Origin: Streptomyces erythrochromogenes
GTDB taxonomy: Bacteria; Actinomycetota; Actinomycetes; Streptomycetales; Streptomycetaceae
Assembly: GCF_036170895.1 (NCBI RefSeq)
Contig: NZ_CP108036.1
Location: 7,227,501 to 7,291,500 of the forward strand
DNA: 64,000 nucleotides
Direction: 5' to 3'
Both the position numbers and the translations under genes were made by a program. Below are positions 1-8,512 of this stretch, piece after piece. Every line of letters starts with the position of its first letter. The stretch's first letter is position 1. The notes beneath the pieces were generated by a model. The model was not told the origin of the DNA. It was given only the letters and a program-made list of their open reading frames with translations, and made no database searches.

Positions 1-48
1 CACCGCGGTCAGGGCGCCGAGCACAAGGAGGGCGGCGGGGACCATCAT
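1..48 (-). CDS. Start of an M56-type membrane metallopeptidase (partial)
   Basis: Only the first 16 codons are inside the window; the gene runs off the left edge. The visible N-terminus (two Met, then Val-Pro and a run of Ala/Leu/Val) is a first transmembrane segment. An AGG lies 9 nt before the first ATG. The gene is on the same strand as the DUF5134 gene, 82 bp downstream of it. In streptomycetes DUF5134 proteins are, as I recall, often next to BlaR1-like M56 peptidases and BlaI/CopY repressors, and this start resembles those M56 proteins. No catalytic motif can be seen, so the family call is an inference. Confidence 0.45.
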   Translation of the reverse strand, partial: MMVPAALLVLGALTAV

Positions 49-130
49 GGCCACCAGCCTATGAGCGCCGGCCTACCTGCGGGTATGAGACGGGGGCATT
101 GGTGACGCAGGACACGTTTGCCGGAGGCGG

Positions 131-700
131 TCACATCGACAGCAGCATCGCCAACATCCCCATTCCCATGGCGAGTCGGCAGGCCCTGACGAGCTCCGTG
201 GACATGACGTGCACGGGCGCGGGCGGCACGGACGGGAGGGCGGACGAGGGCGCGGGGACCGCACCGCCCGCGGTGATCAGCCGAGTGCCGCCGAGCACCA
301 CGTAGCCGGCGTAGTAGAGCAGGAGCGCCCCGGTCAGCAGCGGCAGCCCCGCGCCCTGCCCGTGTCCGTGCCCGCCGCCGGGACCCGCTGCGGCTGCCAT
401 GTAGACCATCGTCAGCGAACCCACCAGGTGGTGCGCGTGGTGCGCCCCGCCCCGCAGCAGCCACAGGGCGTGCACGGCCGCGGCGCAGAAGACCGCGCCC
501 AGCACGGGCGGCCGCCACGCGCCGCCGTCCCCGAGGGGCACCGCCATCAGCGCCATGCCGAACCCCATCACCGCCTCCCCGGCGGCGGCCCCGCCCCGTC
601 CGCGCGCCCGCCGCAGGCAGTACGCACCGCTCACCGCACACAGGATCATTAGCAGCCAGGAGGAGACGGAGGCGGAGAGGGGCGAGGCGGATCCGTGCAC
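131..700 (-). CDS. DUF5134 family integral membrane protein
   Basis: This 189-aa protein has about five to six hydrophobic segments beginning at residue 13 (VSSWLLMILCAVSG). Histidine-rich stretches lie between them (GGAHHAHHLVGS and GGGHGHGQG), as seen in small actinobacterial membrane proteins of the DUF5134 type. The His clusters hint at metal contact, but no function is established. The GTG start at 700 is chosen because GGGAGG lies 8 nt upstream; the open frame continues further but would cover the start of the divergent GNAT gene. It precedes a probable M56 peptidase gene on the same strand, so both may belong to one BlaI/CopY-type sensing locus (inference). Confidence 0.75.
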   Translation of the reverse strand: MHGSASPLSASVSSWLLMILCAVSGAYCLRRARGRGGAAAGEAVMGFGMALMAVPLGDGGAWRPPVLGAVFCAAAVHALWLLRGGAHHAHHLVGSLTMVYMAAAAGPGGGHGHGQGAGLPLLTGALLLYYAGYVVLGGTRLITAGGAVPAPSSALPSVPPAPVHVMSTELVRACRLAMGMGMLAMLLSM

Positions 701-830
701 GGCGGAACCTCCCGGTTCGTCGGCGTCACGGGGAGAGATGCCCTTCTCACGCGGCCCCCACTCGGCTCCGGGATAGGCTCTCCCTGCCGTCCCAGGCTTG
801 TCATATGCCGCCGCATCGAACGGAGCGCCC

Positions 831-1376
831 ATGTCGACCGCCCAGCCCGCAGCCCTCAGCTTCCGCAGCGCCGTCGAGGCGGACGTACCGGAACTGGTGG
901 TGCTCGTGGAGTCCGCGTACCGCGGGGACGCCAGTCGGGCCGGCTGGACCACCGAGGCGGACTACCTGGACGGACAGCGCACCGACCCGGACGGGGTCCG
1001 CGCCGTCATCGACAGCGAGGACGGGGTCCTGCTCGTCGTCGAGCGCTCGGGCGAGCTCGTCGCCTGCTGCCACATCGAACACCGCGGCGACCACGCCTAC
1101 TTCGGCATGTTCGCCGTCCGTCCGGGGCTCCAGGGCGGCGGCCTCGGCAAGGAGATCCTCGCCGAGGCGGAGCGCCGCGCCCGCGAGACGTGGGGTGCCC
1201 GGGAGATGCGGATGACGGTGGTGAACGTGCGGGAGGAGCTCATCGCCTACTACGTGCGCCGCGGCTACCGGCGCACCGGCGAGCTGAGCCCCTTCCCGTA
1301 CGGCGACGAGCGCTTCGGCATCCCGCTCCGCGACGACCTCGCCTTCGAACTGCTGGTCAAGCCGCTCCAGCCGTGA
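831..1376 (+). CDS. GNAT family N-acetyltransferase
   Basis: This 181-aa single-domain protein should transfer an acetyl group from acetyl-CoA to an amine; the substrate is unknown. The acetyl-CoA loop is clear at about residues 96-105 (VRPGLQGGGLGKEIL, the Q/RxxGxG/A motif). It is preceded by the beta-4 strand (AYFGMFAV) and followed by the usual ARETWG helix and the IAYYVRRGYRRTGE motif. ATG 831 is preceded by CGGAG. The length fits a single GNAT domain. The gene is divergent from the DUF5134 gene and convergent with the GDPD gene, whose stop is only 21 bp away, so it is probably monocistronic. Confidence 0.9.
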   Translation: MSTAQPAALSFRSAVEADVPELVVLVESAYRGDASRAGWTTEADYLDGQRTDPDGVRAVIDSEDGVLLVVERSGELVACCHIEHRGDHAYFGMFAVRPGLQGGGLGKEILAEAERRARETWGAREMRMTVVNVREELIAYYVRRGYRRTGELSPFPYGDERFGIPLRDDLAFELLVKPLQP

Positions 1377-1397
1377 GCCGCCCGCCCGTTGGTCCGC

Positions 1398-2090
1398 TCA
1401 GGCGGTGAAGCGGCCCGTGCTGCGGATCTCCGGGAAGTCCGTGGCCACGCCGTCCAGCCCGAGCGCCCGCGCCAGCCGCAGCTGGTCGAGGGTGTTGACC
1501 GCGAGGCCCGTCACCCGCAGGCCCGCCGTGTGCGCCGCCTCCACCGTCTCCAGCGCGATCCGGCGGACGTCCAGGGCGATCGCCGCCGCACCCGCGGCCA
1601 CCGCCCGGCCCACGACCGCCTCGGTGTCGCCGTCGGGGGACCGCACGAACAGGGTGGTCCGCACGCCCGGCACCCGGCGGGCGGCCTCGGTGAGCACCGC
1701 CTCGTGCGCCGAGGCGATCTCCACCCGCGGGACCAGGTCGCGGCGCAGGATCAGCTCCGCGAGCACGCCGACCGCGGCCCGGTCCCCGACGAACGCGTGG
1801 AGCGGTGACCGGACCGCGTCCAGCACCTCCTCGAACACCGGGACGCGCTCGCCCTGGCCGGCGTCCAGCCCGCGCAGCTCGGCCAGGGTCAGGTCGGCGA
1901 CGGCCCCCGAGCCGTCGGTGGTCCGGTCCACCTCGGGGTCGTGCACGGCGACGAGGGCGCCGTCCTTGCTCAGCCGGAGGTCCAGGGCGATGGCGTCCAT
2001 GCCGGAACGTTCCGCTCGGACGAACGACCGGAGGGTGTTCTCCGGTTCGACGCCCATGACCCCGCGGTGACCGATGGTGAGGAAAGTCAA
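1398..2090 (-). CDS. Glycerophosphodiester phosphodiesterase family protein
   Basis: This 230-aa protein hydrolyses glycerophosphodiesters to glycerol-3-phosphate and an alcohol if it is a typical family member. The GDPD signature is present at the N-terminus: IGHRG (residues 6-10), then PENT (16-19), LDLRLSKDGALVAVHDP (about 37-53) and RTTDGSG. The first metal-site acidic position usually read as E-x-D is here L-D-L, so the substrate or metal site may differ from the classical enzyme. No signal peptide is visible, so it is probably cytoplasmic. It stands alone on the minus strand, with about 190 bp of non-coding DNA upstream. Confidence 0.88.
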   Translation of the reverse strand: MTFLTIGHRGVMGVEPENTLRSFVRAERSGMDAIALDLRLSKDGALVAVHDPEVDRTTDGSGAVADLTLAELRGLDAGQGERVPVFEEVLDAVRSPLHAFVGDRAAVGVLAELILRRDLVPRVEIASAHEAVLTEAARRVPGVRTTLFVRSPDGDTEAVVGRAVAAGAAAIALDVRRIALETVEAAHTAGLRVTGLAVNTLDQLRLARALGLDGVATDFPEIRSTGRFTA

Positions 2091-2281
2091 GGTTCTCTCG
2101 CTTCCGTCGACGGCGGCTCCCCGCGCGGTCGCGGTGTCCCTACCGGCCGCGCGCGATGAGGTCGCATGCTAGTGCGCCGCCCGTGGATAGGGACCGTCCG
2201 TGCACGGCCCCGCGGAAGCGCCACCGACCGCTTCCCGCCAGGGTTGTGCGCCCCCGGGAGGCCTCCCGCGGCCGTGCCGCG

Positions 2282-2887
2282 TCACCCGGGCGTGGGCGCG
2301 TCCCCGCCGGCTTGACGCCCGACCGCCCCGTGCTGCGGGGAGAGTTCCTCCAGGTCGGCCAACAAGGCCTCCCCCAGCTCCAGTTCGGCCAGGTGCTGCC
2401 GCTCGCTCCAGCGCAGCGCGAGGCGCGGGAAGGTCCATTCCGGTACATCGGCCGCCTGCGCGACGGCCTCCCGTACGGCGGCCAGTTCGCCCCGGGTGCG
2501 CTCCAGGTGCTCGCCTACCATCGCGCGCAGCCGCGCCGGTTCGGCCAGGTGGCCGAGCCAGATCCGCAGCAGCAGCCCGTGCTTGAGCACCGGGGGGCCG
2601 GCCTCCGCGGTGTCGGCGGCCCAGCCGGACAGGGCCTCGCGCCCGGCCCCGGTGATGGCGTACCGGCGCTTGGCCCGCGGCTCCTCCGGCCCCGAGCGCG
2701 CGGAGGACGCGTACCCGAGTTCCTCCAGACGGCGCAGCTCCGCGTAGATCTGGCTGATGGCCGGCGACCAGTAGAAGAAGCGCAGCGAGGAGTCCGCCCA
2801 CTTCTTCAGCTCGTAGCCGGTCCGCTCGCCGGGGAAGGACAGCAGGCCGAGAACGGCCCACGCGGTCGCCGGAAGGCCCTGCTTCAT
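2282..2887 (-). CDS. PadR family transcriptional regulator
   Basis: This 201-aa regulator has an N-terminal winged helix (AVLGLLSFPGERTGYELKKWAD, then SPAISQIYAELRRLEELGY, residues about 10-60), the PadR signature. A longer helical C-terminal half (about 95-185) is the dimerisation region of the Vir/PadR C-terminal type. It is divergent from a luciferase-like monooxygenase gene, and a perfect 17-bp dyad lies in the gap, so it probably represses both itself and that operon. Start ATG 2887 is used because the alternative ATG at 2920 lies inside the dyad; neither has a strong ribosome site. The inducing ligand is unknown. Confidence 0.9.
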   Translation of the reverse strand: MKQGLPATAWAVLGLLSFPGERTGYELKKWADSSLRFFYWSPAISQIYAELRRLEELGYASSARSGPEEPRAKRRYAITGAGREALSGWAADTAEAGPPVLKHGLLLRIWLGHLAEPARLRAMVGEHLERTRGELAAVREAVAQAADVPEWTFPRLALRWSERQHLAELELGEALLADLEELSPQHGAVGRQAGGDAPTPG

Positions 2888-2904
2888 CTCTTGCTTCTTC
2901 GACG

Positions 2905-2921
2905 TATGACTACTAGTCATA
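2905..2921. promoter_or_regulatory. 17-bp perfect dyad, probable PadR operator
   Basis: TATGACTA-C-TAGTCATA: 8-bp arms around one central base, located 17 bp upstream of the PadR start and 48 bp upstream of the monooxygenase start. Its AT-rich makeup contrasts with the surrounding sequence. PadR proteins usually bind such dyads next to their own gene. The call as operator is an inference from position and symmetry. Confidence 0.75.
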
Positions 2922-2969
2922 TTCCGAATTGAAGTAGCACCGGGCACGCGAGGCAACCCTGGAGGCACC

Positions 2970-4091
2970 GTGAAATTCTCCGTGATCTTCGAGGCCCAGC
3001 TGGCCGACCCGACGGTGGAGCGGGAGCACCGCCTCATCCGCGACTGCGTCGAGCAGGCCGTCTTCGCCGAACGCATGGGATTCGACCGGATCTGGGCCGT
3101 TGAGCACCACTCCTTGAAGTGGTACGCCCACATGAGCGCTCCGGAGGTCTTCCTGACGTGGGTCGCGGCCAGGACGAACACCATACGCATCGGGCACGGC
3201 GTGGTGTGCATGCCCTTCAACTTCAACCACCCGGTGCGGGTCGCCGAGCGGGCCGCGATGCTCGACCTGCTCTCCGGCGGCCGCCTCGACCTCGGCGCCG
3301 GGCGCGGCGGCACCGAGCAGGAGACCTCGCTGTGCGGCGTGGACAAGGAGCGGACCGCGGCGGAGGTCGAGGAGGCCCTGCGGATCATCGGCCGGGCCTG
3401 GCAGGAGGAGGAGCTGGAGTACCACGGCGAACTGATCGACATCGATCCGCACCCCATCCTGCCGCGGCCGCGGCAGACCCCGCACCCGCCGCTGTTCCTG
3501 GCGTGCAGCCGCGGCGAGACCCTGGTCCGGGCGGCCGAGCTGGGCATCGGGGCACTGGTGATGGGCTTCGCCGGGCCCGGTTCGATCGCGCAGATGAGGT
3601 CCGTCTACGACGCGGCGATCGCCGGGCGGGACGGGAGCCGGTTCGTGTCGACGGCGGTGAACGACCACTTCTCCGTGCTCTGCCCGACCATCGTGCTCGA
3701 CGACGGCGAACAGGCGCGGCGGATCGGCATCCGGGGCCAGCGCTTCTTCGCCCAGTCCATCGGCCACTGGTACGGCGGCGCCGGCGTCCCGGACGAGGCC
3801 GTGGTCGCGGGCGCCGACGAGGCGGGGGAGATGCGCAGGGCCGCCGAGCAGGTGGTGGCGCGGCTGCACGAGCTGGACATCCCGGTCCGGCCGACCTCGA
3901 CGGCCACCTTCAACGCCGACCACGCCTACGGGACCGCCGACGACGCCATCGCCTACGTGGAACGGCTCCGGGATGCCGGGGCCGACGAGATCATGTGCCT
4001 GGTCCAGATGGGCACGGTCGAGCAGGAAGCCTGTATGGAGACCCTGCGCCAGTGGGGCGAGAAGGTCATCCCGCACTTCCGGAGCCGGTGA
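2970..4091 (+). CDS. LLM class flavin-dependent oxidoreductase (luciferase-like)
   Basis: This 373-aa protein belongs to the bacterial luciferase-like (F420 or FMNH2) monooxygenase family. Typical blocks are the AFAERMGFDRIWAVEHHS start region (about residues 30-47), the WVAARTNTIRIGHGVVCMPF strand-loop (about 63-82), HPVRVAERAAMLDLLSGGRLDLGAGRG (about 87-113) and the late PHPPLFLACS segment. The substrate cannot be read from the sequence. GTG 2970 has GGAGG 5 nt upstream. Its stop overlaps the start of the downstream esterase gene by one base (TGATG), so the two are translationally coupled and may act on the same ester- or ketone-containing compound (inference). Control is probably by the divergent PadR protein. 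Confidence 0.92.
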   Translation: MKFSVIFEAQLADPTVEREHRLIRDCVEQAVFAERMGFDRIWAVEHHSLKWYAHMSAPEVFLTWVAARTNTIRIGHGVVCMPFNFNHPVRVAERAAMLDLLSGGRLDLGAGRGGTEQETSLCGVDKERTAAEVEEALRIIGRAWQEEELEYHGELIDIDPHPILPRPRQTPHPPLFLACSRGETLVRAAELGIGALVMGFAGPGSIAQMRSVYDAAIAGRDGSRFVSTAVNDHFSVLCPTIVLDDGEQARRIGIRGQRFFAQSIGHWYGGAGVPDEAVVAGADEAGEMRRAAEQVVARLHELDIPVRPTSTATFNADHAYGTADDAIAYVERLRDAGADEIMCLVQMGTVEQEACMETLRQWGEKVIPHFRSR

Positions 4092-5155
4092 TGGCCGAGC
4101 CTCCGGAGCCTGCCGCGACCACCGCCCGGGACCGGGGCCGGCGCGGGCGCAGGGGCCAGGGCCGGGCCCGGGACCGCCTCGACCCGGCCGCCGTGCCCTA
4201 CGTCGACGCCCTCACCGCCGCGTTCCCCGACCTCGGCCGCGGCGTCACCAGCGCCGACGAGGCCCGGCGGATCCTGGCGGCCGCCGCCCGCCCGCCCGTC
4301 GGCCGGCCGCGCGTCGGAGCCACCCGGGACCGGACCGTCCCCGGTCCGCCCGGGGCCCCGCCCGTACCCGTGCGGATCTACCTGCCCGACCCCGAGCGCC
4401 GGCCCGGGCCCCGTCCGACCGTCGTCTTCATCCACGGCGGCGGGTGGGTCCTGTGCGACCTGGACACCCACGACACCACCGCCCGCCACCTGTCGCGCGC
4501 GGCCGGCGCCGCCGTGGTCTCCGTTGAGTACCGGCGGGCCCCCGAGCACCGCTTCCCGGCGGCGGCGGAGGACGCCCACGCGGCGCTGTGCTGGGCCGGC
4601 GACCACCTGGACGAGCTGGGCGGCGATCCGGGCGCTCTGGTCGTGGCCGGGGACAGCTCGGGCGGCAACCTGGCCGCCGCCTCGCTGCTGCTCGCCCGGG
4701 AGCGCGGCGGGCCGGCCGTCGCGCTCCAGGCGCTGGTCTATCCCGCGCTGGACGCGGCCCAGGACCGGGCGTCGTACCGGACCGCCGCCGAGGGCTGCTT
4801 CCTGACCGCCGCGCACATGCGCTGGTTCTGGGAGCAGTACCTCGGCCCCGGCGGCGACGGCCGGCACCCGCTGGCCTCCCCGCTGCGTGCGGACCTCACC
4901 GGTATGCCGCCCGCCCACCTGGTGGTCGCCGGGTGCGATCCGTTGCGGGACGACGGCCGCGCGTACCACCGCCGGCTGGCGCGGGCCGGGATCCGCTCGG
5001 TTCTGGACAGTCACCCCGGCATGTTCCACGGCTTCCTGGGGCTGGCCGGGGTACTGCCACAGGCATGTGAAGCCTTGGCGCGACTGGGCGGAGCTATCAG
5101 TTCCACCCTGGCGAACGGGAAGACTTTCGGTGAAGCGGGGGGTGACGCAGGATAA
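4091..5155 (+). CDS. Alpha/beta hydrolase, hormone-sensitive lipase family
   Basis: This 354-aa esterase of the HSL (GDSAG) family has the oxyanion motif HGGGW (residues 115-119), the nucleophile elbow GDSSGG (187-192, Ser189), the acidic region GCDPLRDD and the catalytic His in MFHGF near the C-terminus. The first 35 residues are unusually rich in Arg and Gly and look disordered. The start ATG overlaps the stop of the monooxygenase gene (TGATG), and no other in-frame start has a better signal. With its neighbour it may follow an oxygenation step, for example cleaving an ester made by a Baeyer-Villiger-type reaction. That pairing is an inference. Confidence 0.9.
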   Translation: MAEPPEPAATTARDRGRRGRRGQGRARDRLDPAAVPYVDALTAAFPDLGRGVTSADEARRILAAAARPPVGRPRVGATRDRTVPGPPGAPPVPVRIYLPDPERRPGPRPTVVFIHGGGWVLCDLDTHDTTARHLSRAAGAAVVSVEYRRAPEHRFPAAAEDAHAALCWAGDHLDELGGDPGALVVAGDSSGGNLAAASLLLARERGGPAVALQALVYPALDAAQDRASYRTAAEGCFLTAAHMRWFWEQYLGPGGDGRHPLASPLRADLTGMPPAHLVVAGCDPLRDDGRAYHRRLARAGIRSVLDSHPGMFHGFLGLAGVLPQACEALARLGGAISSTLANGKTFGEAGGDAG

Positions 5156-5171
5156 TTTCCCGAATCGCCTC

Positions 5172-5201
5172 TTGAGTAGGAGAGCCTCGCGCGCATACGC
5201 T
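5172..5201 (+). promoter_or_regulatory. Probable housekeeping promoter of the DUF6421 operon
   Basis: TTGAGT (5172-5177) and TACGCT (5196-5201) are separated by 18 bp, a good match to the Streptomyces main sigma factor consensus. Transcription would start near 5208, leaving about 29 nt of leader that contains the GGAGG (5225-5229) used by the first gene. Confidence 0.6.
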
Positions 5202-5236
5202 GTGCGGACGTGAGGTTCTCCTGTGGAGGAAGTGAC

Positions 5237-6643
5237 ATGACGGAAACTCTTGTGCCGGGCGTCGGCGGTGCCGTGATATCCGCTGGGGCGCGGGTGGTAG
5301 ACCACCCTGCGTGGCCCGAGCTCAAGGCCGCCGTGGAGGAGATCCGCCCCTGGCAGGCCACCGACGGTTCCATCGACTTCGAGGCGGAGGGCGCGCACGC
5401 CCGCGCCACCGTCCTGGCCGCGGTCGAGCGCGTGATCGGCGCCGTCGAGGCGCTGTCCCCGCTGCTCCCGCACGCCACCGCGTACCACCGGGCGCTCATC
5501 GCCGACCTGCGCAAGTGGGCCGCGGACGACTTCCGCGTGCCGGACTTCCTCGACTCGCTGATGGCCTTCCACCCGGCCGCCGAGCGCGCCGACGGCCTGC
5601 AGCACCTCGTCGTCTTCCCGATGTACACGCAGAACGGCAACCCGGACCGCAACCTCGAGGCCGTCGTGCTGAAGATGGTGTGGCCCGAGTGGCTCTCCGA
5701 GCTGGAGCGCACCCGCTACGACAACCCGCTCTTCCTCGGCATCACCTTCGAGGACTTCACCCCCGGCTACGACACGCACTCCGCCGTGCTGTTCCCGGAG
5801 ACCATCGCCGTGCGCGAGGCCCCCGAGCGCTTCACCTGGGGCGGAATCTTCTGCGACCGCGAGGCCGCCCGCTACCGCAAGGTGACCGCGGCCGCCGTCG
5901 ACATCCTGGGCATCGACCTGCCCGAGGACATCGCGCGCATGGTCGACGACCAGGAGCGCTGCGAGAAGGCCTTCGTCCTGTGGGACATGGTCCACGACCG
6001 CACCCACAGCCACGGCGACCTGCCGTTCGACCCCTTCATGATCAAGCAGCGCCAGCCGTTCTGGATGTACGGCCTGGAGGAGCTGCGCTGCGACCTCACC
6101 GCCTTCAAGGAGGCCGTGAAGCTGGAGTCCGAGGGCAACGAGCACGGCCGTGACGTGCAGTACGCCGTCCTCTTCGACCGGATGTTCCGCTTCCCGGTCT
6201 CCGGCGACCGCAACCGCAACTACGACGGCCTCGGCGGCCAGCTGCTCTTCGCCTACCTCCACAAGCACGACGTCGTGCGCTGGACGGACAACAAGCTGAA
6301 GATCGACTGGATGCGTGCCCCGCAGGTCACCAACCAGCTCTGCGCCGAGATCGAGGACCTCTACCGGGCCGGCATCGACCGCCCGAAGCTGGTCCACTGG
6401 TTCAAGGCCTACGAGCTCGTCTCGACGTACCTCGCCCCGCACCCGGGTTCCAAGTGGGCCAAGGGCGCCGACGCGCTCGACCTGACGCAGCCGCCGCGCA
6501 AGCTCGTCGACGACGTGCTTCCGGACGAGTTTCCGCTCAGCATGTTCTTTGAGGCGCTCGCCAAGAAGCTCAAGGGCACCATCGCCTCGACCAAGGGCAT
6601 CACCGCTCTGAACGCCGAGCACGCCGAGCGGGTCGCCGCGTGA
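5237..6643 (+). CDS. DUF6421 family protein
   Basis: This 468-aa cytoplasmic protein of unknown function matches the conserved actinobacterial DUF6421 family over its whole length. Conserved-looking blocks include PMYTQNGNPDRNLEA, the acidic FLGITFEDFTPGYDTHS segment, and WDMVHDRTHSHGDLPFDPF, where several His and Asp residues could form a metal site. That last point is only suggestive. ATG 5237 follows GGAGG by 7 nt. It is the first gene of a coupled set: its TGA sits immediately before the SDR gene, which is coupled in turn to a threonine aldolase-type gene. The operon suggests a role in small-molecule metabolism, but none is established. Confidence 0.88.
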   Translation: MTETLVPGVGGAVISAGARVVDHPAWPELKAAVEEIRPWQATDGSIDFEAEGAHARATVLAAVERVIGAVEALSPLLPHATAYHRALIADLRKWAADDFRVPDFLDSLMAFHPAAERADGLQHLVVFPMYTQNGNPDRNLEAVVLKMVWPEWLSELERTRYDNPLFLGITFEDFTPGYDTHSAVLFPETIAVREAPERFTWGGIFCDREAARYRKVTAAAVDILGIDLPEDIARMVDDQERCEKAFVLWDMVHDRTHSHGDLPFDPFMIKQRQPFWMYGLEELRCDLTAFKEAVKLESEGNEHGRDVQYAVLFDRMFRFPVSGDRNRNYDGLGGQLLFAYLHKHDVVRWTDNKLKIDWMRAPQVTNQLCAEIEDLYRAGIDRPKLVHWFKAYELVSTYLAPHPGSKWAKGADALDLTQPPRKLVDDVLPDEFPLSMFFEALAKKLKGTIASTKGITALNAEHAERVAA

Positions 6644-6669
6644 GCACTCGCCCTCAGGAGGCTGCACAG

Positions 6670-7431
6670 ATGAACGGCTCCGGGAACGGCAACGGAAAGC
6701 TGCACGGAGCGGTGGTGGCGGTGGCCGGGGCCGGCGGGCCCGCCGGCCGCGCCGCCCTGCTCCGCCTCGCCGAGGCGGGTGCGGTGGTCGTCGCGTCCGA
6801 CGCCGATCCGGCGCGGCTCGCGGAAGCCGTGGACGCGGCACGCTACGCCCACGGCGGCGCCACCATCACCGGTGACACCGTGGACCTGCTCGACCTGGAC
6901 GCCACCAAGGCCTGGGCCGAGCACACCGAGAAGGAGTTCGGGCGGATCGACGGGCTGGTCCACCTCGTCGGCGGCTGGCGCGGCAGCAAGACGTTCACCG
7001 ACGTCGACCTCGCCGACTGGGCCTTCCTGGAGAAGCTCCTCATCCGCACGGTCCAGCACACCTCGCTGGCCTTCCACGACGGGCTGCTGCGCAGCGACCG
7101 CGGGCGCTACGTCCTGGTGAGCCAGTCCGGCGCGCACAAGCCGGTCGCGAACAACGCCGCGTACAACGCGGGCAAGGCGGCCGCCGAGGCCTGGACCCTC
7201 GCCATGGCGGACTCCTTCCGCAAGGCGGGGGGTGACGAGGGTCCCGGCGCGGCAGCTGCGATCCTGGTCATCAAGGCACTGGTGCACGACGCGATGCGCG
7301 CCGAGCGTCCCAATGCGAAGTTCGCGGGCTTCACCGACGTGAAGGAGCTGGCCGAGGCCATCGCCGGCGTGTGGGAGCGGCCCGCCATCGATGTGAACGG
7401 ACAGCGTCTGTGGCTCACTCCGCAACCGTGA
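6670..7431 (+). CDS. SDR family oxidoreductase
   Basis: This 253-aa short-chain dehydrogenase has an N-terminal Rossmann region (AVVAVAGAGGPAGRAALLRLAEAGAVVVASD) with a glycine-rich loop that differs from the usual TGxxxGxG. The middle strand is DGLVHLVGGWRG. A catalytic Ser is in LVSQSGA, and the Tyr-x3-Lys pair is in AAYNAGKAA. NAD(P) is the expected cofactor; the substrate is unknown. ATG 6670 is preferred because AGGAGG lies 8 nt upstream, although GTG 6640 overlapping the previous stop is also open. The stop overlaps the next gene start by 4 bp, which argues for co-translation with the threonine aldolase-type enzyme. Confidence 0.9.
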   Translation: MNGSGNGNGKLHGAVVAVAGAGGPAGRAALLRLAEAGAVVVASDADPARLAEAVDAARYAHGGATITGDTVDLLDLDATKAWAEHTEKEFGRIDGLVHLVGGWRGSKTFTDVDLADWAFLEKLLIRTVQHTSLAFHDGLLRSDRGRYVLVSQSGAHKPVANNAAYNAGKAAAEAWTLAMADSFRKAGGDEGPGAAAAILVIKALVHDAMRAERPNAKFAGFTDVKELAEAIAGVWERPAIDVNGQRLWLTPQP

Positions 7432-8489
7432 AGACCGATGCCCGCCGGCACCACGATCCGGCAGTGCGCGGCTTCGCCAGCGACAACTACGCGGGGGTCC
7501 ATCCGGAGATCCTGGAGGCCCTCGCCCTCGCCAACGAAGGTCACCAGATCTCCTACGGCGAGGACGAGTACACCGAATACCTGCAGAAGATCATCCGCAG
7601 CCACTTCGGCCCGTACGCGGAGGCCTTCCCGGTCTTCAACGGCACCGGCGCGAACGTCACCGCCCTCCAGGCGATGACCGACCGCTGGGGCGCCGTGATC
7701 TGCGCCAAGAGCGCCCACATCAACGTGGACGAGGGCGGCGCGCCGGAGCGGATGGCCGGGCTCAAGCTGCTCGCCGTGCCCACCCCGGACGGCAAGCTCA
7801 CGCCCGAGCTGATCGACCAGGAGGCCTGGGGCTTCGAGGACGAGCACCGCGCGATGCCGCAGGTCGTCTCGATCACCCAGAACACCGAGCTCGGCACGGT
7901 CTACACGCCGGACGAGATCAAGGCCATCTGCGACCACGCCCACGGGCTCGGCATGAAGGTCCACCTCGACGGCGCCCGGATAGCCAACGCGGCGGCCTCG
8001 CTCGACGTGCCGATGCGCACCTTCACGAACACGGTCGGCGTCGACGTGCTGTCCTACGGCGGCACCAAGAACGGCATGATGTTCGGCGAGGCCATCGTCG
8101 TGCTCAACCCGGACGCGGTCCGGCAGATGAAGCACATCCGCAAGATGTCGATGCAGCTCGCGTCGAAGATGCGCTTCGTGTCGGTGCAGCTGGAAGCGCT
8201 GCTCGCCAAGGACCTGTGGCTGCGCAACGCCCGCCACGCCAACGACATGGCGCAGCGGCTGGCCGCCGGTGTCCGCGAGACCGACGGCGTGGAGATCCTC
8301 TACCCGGTGCAGGCGAACGCGGTGTTCGCACGGCTGCCGCACGAGGTGTCGCGGCGCCTGCAGAAGCGTTACCGCTTCTACTTCTGGGACGAGGCCGCGG
8401 GCGACGTCCGCTGGATGTGCGGCTTCGACACCCAGGAGGAGGACGTGGACGGCTTCCTCCAGGCCCTCAAGGAGGAGCTCGCCCGCTAG
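7428..8489 (+). CDS. Threonine aldolase family PLP enzyme
   Basis: This 353-aa fold-type I PLP enzyme resembles low-specificity L-threonine / beta-hydroxy-amino-acid aldolases, which split these amino acids into glycine and an aldehyde. Family marks are GFASDNYAGVHPEIL at the N-terminus, YGEDEYT, the VFNGTGANVTAL cofactor loop, VHLDGARIANAA with the Asp that pairs with the PLP nitrogen, and the Schiff-base Lys in SYGGTKNG. GTG 7428 overlaps the SDR stop (GTGA). GTG 7410, six codons earlier, is the alternative. It is the last gene of the DUF6421 operon; an AT-rich stretch with dyads follows. Confidence 0.92.
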   Translation: MKTDARRHHDPAVRGFASDNYAGVHPEILEALALANEGHQISYGEDEYTEYLQKIIRSHFGPYAEAFPVFNGTGANVTALQAMTDRWGAVICAKSAHINVDEGGAPERMAGLKLLAVPTPDGKLTPELIDQEAWGFEDEHRAMPQVVSITQNTELGTVYTPDEIKAICDHAHGLGMKVHLDGARIANAAASLDVPMRTFTNTVGVDVLSYGGTKNGMMFGEAIVVLNPDAVRQMKHIRKMSMQLASKMRFVSVQLEALLAKDLWLRNARHANDMAQRLAAGVRETDGVEILYPVQANAVFARLPHEVSRRLQKRYRFYFWDEAAGDVRWMCGFDTQEEDVDGFLQALKEELAR

Positions 8490-8512
8490 TCGGTCGACCT
8501 CCCCACGCAATT

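Noticed and set aside
3953..6841. 962-codon open frame antisense to the esterase and DUF6421 genes
   Set aside because: It is the mirror of real genes in a high-GC genome; composition is repetitive and no domain is visible, while the plus-strand genes have clear motifs and ribosome sites.
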